Origin: JBJTIF01 sp046094825 | Lineage (GTDB): Bacteria > Actinomycetota > UBA4738 > HRBIN12 | Assembly: GCA_046094825.1 (NCBI GenBank) | Contig: JBJTIF010000014.1 | Span: 1-7,030, forward strand | Reading direction: 5' to 3' | Length of the DNA stretch: 7,030 nt | In this document: in pieces, positions 5,367-7,030 of the stretch | Layout of the letters: the number at the start of each line of letters is the position of its first letter | Position numbering within the stretch: the stretch's first letter is position 1 | The notes under the pieces: model-generated | Seen by the model: the letters and a program-made list of their open reading frames with translations, nothing else | What the model was told of the DNA's origin: nothing | Databases searched by the model: none | Program-made: the position numbers and the translations under genes

Positions 5367-6628
5367 GCGGTCCCGCGCTCTCCGCGACCGACCGCGAGGT
5401 CCTCGACGGCGCGGCCGGCGAGGGGGCCGCGCTCGCGATGCGGATCGTCGTTCGACTCGCGCGCGCGATGGGGGCGCCGCGTCTCCTCGATGTCTCCGCG
5501 GCGCACATCGACGGCTGCCTGTACCTCGGCCGCGCGACCCTCGACCTCGTGCGGCGCCTCACCGAGGGCGCCGCGACGGTCCGCGTGCCCACGACCCTGA
5601 ACGTCGGATCGCTCGACCTCCTCCACCCCGACCTCTACCGGGGCGACGCCGAGACGCGCGAGCTCGCGCGTGAGCTCATGGACCGCTACGTCGCGCTCGG
5701 GTGCCAGCCGACGTGGACCTGCGCCCCGTACCAGCTCCCCCGACGCCCCGGGCTCGGGGACCAGATCGCCTGGGCCGAATCGAACGCGATCGCGTTCGCG
5801 AACTCCGTCCTCGGTGCGAGGACGAACCGCTACGGGGACTTCATCGACATCGCGGCGGCGATCACGGGTCGCGTCCCCGACGCCGGCCTCCACACCGACG
5901 CGGGACGACGCGCGACCCTCGTCCTGCGGGTCGAGGGCGTCGGGGACGCGGCGCTCCGCGACCCGCTCGTCGGCGCGGCCCTCGGCATCGTGCTCGGCGA
6001 GACCGCCGGCACCCGCATCGCGGCGATCACGGGCCTGCCGGGCGACCTCCCCGAGGACACGCTGAAGGCGATCGCCGCCGCGGCCGCCTCATCGGGCTCG
6101 GTCGCCCTCTTCCACGTCGTCGGGCGGACCCCCGAGGCGCCGAGCCTCGACGCCGTCGCGGCCGGACCGAACCTCCCCGAGGTCGTCGTCGACGCGACGC
6201 GCCTGCGCGCCGCCCGCCGGACGCTCTCGACGACGCGCGGCGATCGGCTCGCGGCCGTGAGCGTCGGGACGCCGCACTTCTCCCTCGCGGAGTTCGCGGA
6301 GCTCGTGCCGCTCCTGCCGGAGCGACCGTTCGCCGTGCCCTTCTACGTGTCGACGGGTCGTGACGTCCTCGCCCGCGTCCGCGAGGCCGGCTGGGAGCCC
6401 GCCCTCGCGGCCGCCGGCATCACCGTCGTGACGGACACGTGCACGTACGTCACGCCGATCCTCCGCGAACCCGTCGAGGGCGCGGTCATGACGAACTCCG
6501 GGAAGTGGGCCTGGTACGCGCCCGCGAACCTCGGGGTCGAGGTCGCGTTCGGGTCGCTCGCGGAGTGCGTCGCCTCCGCCGCGGCAGGACTCGTCGTCCG
6601 CGATGAGGGGGGGTGGCTCGGTGGCTGA
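5363..6628 (+). CDS. Aconitase X catalytic (large) subunit
   Basis: This is the catalytic part of aconitase X (old name DUF521), about 421 residues, in the range of separate large subunits. Recognisable segments, numbered from the GTG at 5363: A-H-I-D-G-C-L-Y (48-55), C-Q-P-T-W-T-C-A-P-Y-Q (114-124), W-A-E-S-N-A-I-A-F-A-N-S-V-L-G-A-R-T-N-R (137-156), V-G-T-P-H-F-S (301-307), T-D-T-C-T-Y-V (357-363) and T-N-S-G-K-W-A-W-Y-A-P (377-387). Characterised members dehydrate cis-3-hydroxy-L-proline to pyrroline-2-carboxylate (bacteria) or mevalonate 5-phosphate (archaea), using an iron or Fe-S centre held by Cys residues. Cys52, 114, 120 and 360 are the candidates here. The position in the G-x-P-H segment, which I recall as Cys in many archaeal members, is Thr303. 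The protein should be cytoplasmic. The start at 5363 makes a GTGA overlap with the phosphatase stop; GTG at 5360 would add one residue. It overlaps the small subunit by 8 bases. The substrate is undecided. Confidence 0.92.
   Translation: MSGPALSATDREVLDGAAGEGAALAMRIVVRLARAMGAPRLLDVSAAHIDGCLYLGRATLDLVRRLTEGAATVRVPTTLNVGSLDLLHPDLYRGDAETRELARELMDRYVALGCQPTWTCAPYQLPRRPGLGDQIAWAESNAIAFANSVLGARTNRYGDFIDIAAAITGRVPDAGLHTDAGRRATLVLRVEGVGDAALRDPLVGAALGIVLGETAGTRIAAITGLPGDLPEDTLKAIAAAAASSGSVALFHVVGRTPEAPSLDAVAAGPNLPEVVVDATRLRAARRTLSTTRGDRLAAVSVGTPHFSLAEFAELVPLLPERPFAVPFYVSTGRDVLARVREAGWEPALAAAGITVVTDTCTYVTPILREPVEGAVMTNSGKWAWYAPANLGVEVAFGSLAECVASAAAGLVVRDEGGWLGG
6606..6613 (+). promoter_or_regulatory. 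Shine-Dalgarno site of the aconitase X small subunit
   Basis: AGGGGGGG lies inside the end of the large-subunit gene, 7 bases before the GTG at 6621. It favours that start over an in-frame ATG at 6603, which would put the purine tract inside the coding region and add a Gly-rich N-terminus. Confidence 0.55.
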
Positions 6629-7030
6629 CGCGCGGACGCTCGCCCCGGGCCGTGCCGTCGGCACCGCGCTCGTCCTCGACGCGCCGCTCTCGTTCTGGGG
6701 GGGGATCGAGACCGCGACCGGTCGGATCACCGACGTCCACCACCCGCAGCTCGACGCGGTCGTGACGGGATGCATCCTCGTGCTGCCCTCGGGGCGAGGG
6801 TCGTCCTCCTCGTCCGCGGTCCTCGCCGAGACGATACGGCTCGGGACGGGACCCGCGGCGATCGTCCTCGCCGAACCCGATCCGATCCTCGCGCTCGCGG
6901 CGATCGTCGCGGGCGAGCTCTACGGCGCGACGATCCCCGTCGTCGTCGCGGATGCCGCGACGTACCGGGCGATCGCCGACGGCGGGGGCGGGGGCGGGGA
7001 GGGGCACCAACACCCGCCCCCCCGCGACGG
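6621..7030 (+). CDS. Aconitase X small (swivel) subunit, 3' end missing
   Basis: This is the swivel domain of aconitase X (old name DUF126), which closes over the active site of the large subunit. It is normally about 130-150 residues, and about 120 trustworthy residues are present. Seen: the early A-P-G-R-A-V-G (8-14); P-L-S-F-W-G-G (22-28); H-H-P-Q-L (40-44) leading to the Ser-rich substrate loop L-P-S-G-R-G-S-S-S-S-S (55-65); and A-E-P-D-P-I-L-A-L-A-A-I (84-95) before E-L-Y-G (99-102). The gene begins with GTG inside the end of the large-subunit gene (8-base overlap), as expected for a stoichiometric heterodimer. This is the two-subunit arrangement, as opposed to the fused single-chain form of many bacterial hydroxyproline dehydratases. 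The frame stays open to the edge, but codons from 6981 on become Gly, then His and Pro, and probably do not represent the true C-terminus. Confidence 0.9.
   Translation, partial: MADARTLAPGRAVGTALVLDAPLSFWGGIETATGRITDVHHPQLDAVVTGCILVLPSGRGSSSSSAVLAETIRLGTGPAAIVLAEPDPILALAAIVAGELYGATIPVVVADAATYRAIADGGGGGGEGHQHPPPRD
6981..7030. other. G-rich then C-rich low-complexity right edge, probably poor-quality sequence
   Basis: Ordinary coding sequence gives way at about 6981 to alternating G runs, followed by a short A-containing piece and C runs. The swivel-domain sequence, which should continue with its last strands, instead turns into Gly repeats. This mirrors the left edge: both tips are G-rich when read outward, as expected of low-signal base calls at a contig end. 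Confidence 0.55.

Noticed and set aside
5201..5893. Minus-strand open frames opposite aconitase X, also at 6089-6775 and 6486-7013
   Set aside because: They are charged, repetitive shadows of the aconitase X genes with no start signal of their own.
6603..6605. In-frame ATG as start of the aconitase X small subunit
   Set aside because: It would place the only good Shine-Dalgarno tract inside the coding region and add a Gly-rich leader; GTG at 6621 fits better, though the ATG is not excluded.
6981..7030. Gly-rich, His/Pro-containing tail as a metal-binding extension of the small subunit
   Set aside because: It begins exactly where the contig tip becomes low-complexity and replaces expected swivel-domain strands, so an artefact is more likely.

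Overview
The window reads as one short stretch of a very GC-rich bacterial genome (well over 70% G+C by eye, almost every third codon base G or C, frequent GTG starts). The gene content, a candidate leaderless start and -10-like boxes without a clear -35 suggest a free-living soil or freshwater bacterium of the Chloroflexota (Limnocylindria-like) or Actinomycetota. This placement is an inference from style, not from a marker gene. Both ends run into G-rich sequence when read outward, so the window may be a whole metagenomic contig with poor-quality tips.

Layout: positions 1-2008 carry two minus-strand FAD-dependent oxidoreductase genes of the PYROXD2/phytoene-desaturase-like family. They are tandem paralogues joined by a 4-base GTGA overlap; the downstream one runs off the left edge. 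Positions 2009-2215 are a divergent intergenic region with a perfect 10-bp inverted repeat between two candidate promoters. Positions 2216-3406 (plus) encode a stand-alone folate-binding aminomethyltransferase (GcvT-fold) protein. After a 64-base gap with a candidate leaderless promoter comes a tight plus-strand operon: a membrane-anchored alkaline-phosphatase-superfamily enzyme (3471-5366), the aconitase X large (catalytic) subunit (5363-6628) and the aconitase X small (swivel) subunit (6621 to the right edge). These three overlap by 4 and 8 bases.

How they may work together: the flavoenzymes and the divergent folate-dependent protein look like a small oxidative module for an amine or N-methylated compound, with one-carbon units passed to tetrahydrofolate. 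Aconitase X proteins dehydrate small hydroxy acids: cis-3-hydroxy-L-proline in bacteria, mevalonate 5-phosphate in archaea. No other gene of either pathway is visible, so the substrate here is open. The coupling of an apparently extracytoplasmic phosphatase to aconitase X is the least expected feature. The phosphatase also carries, ahead of its catalytic domain, sequence resembling the C-terminal part of related phosphatases. No RNA gene, CRISPR array, insertion sequence or phage gene was seen.
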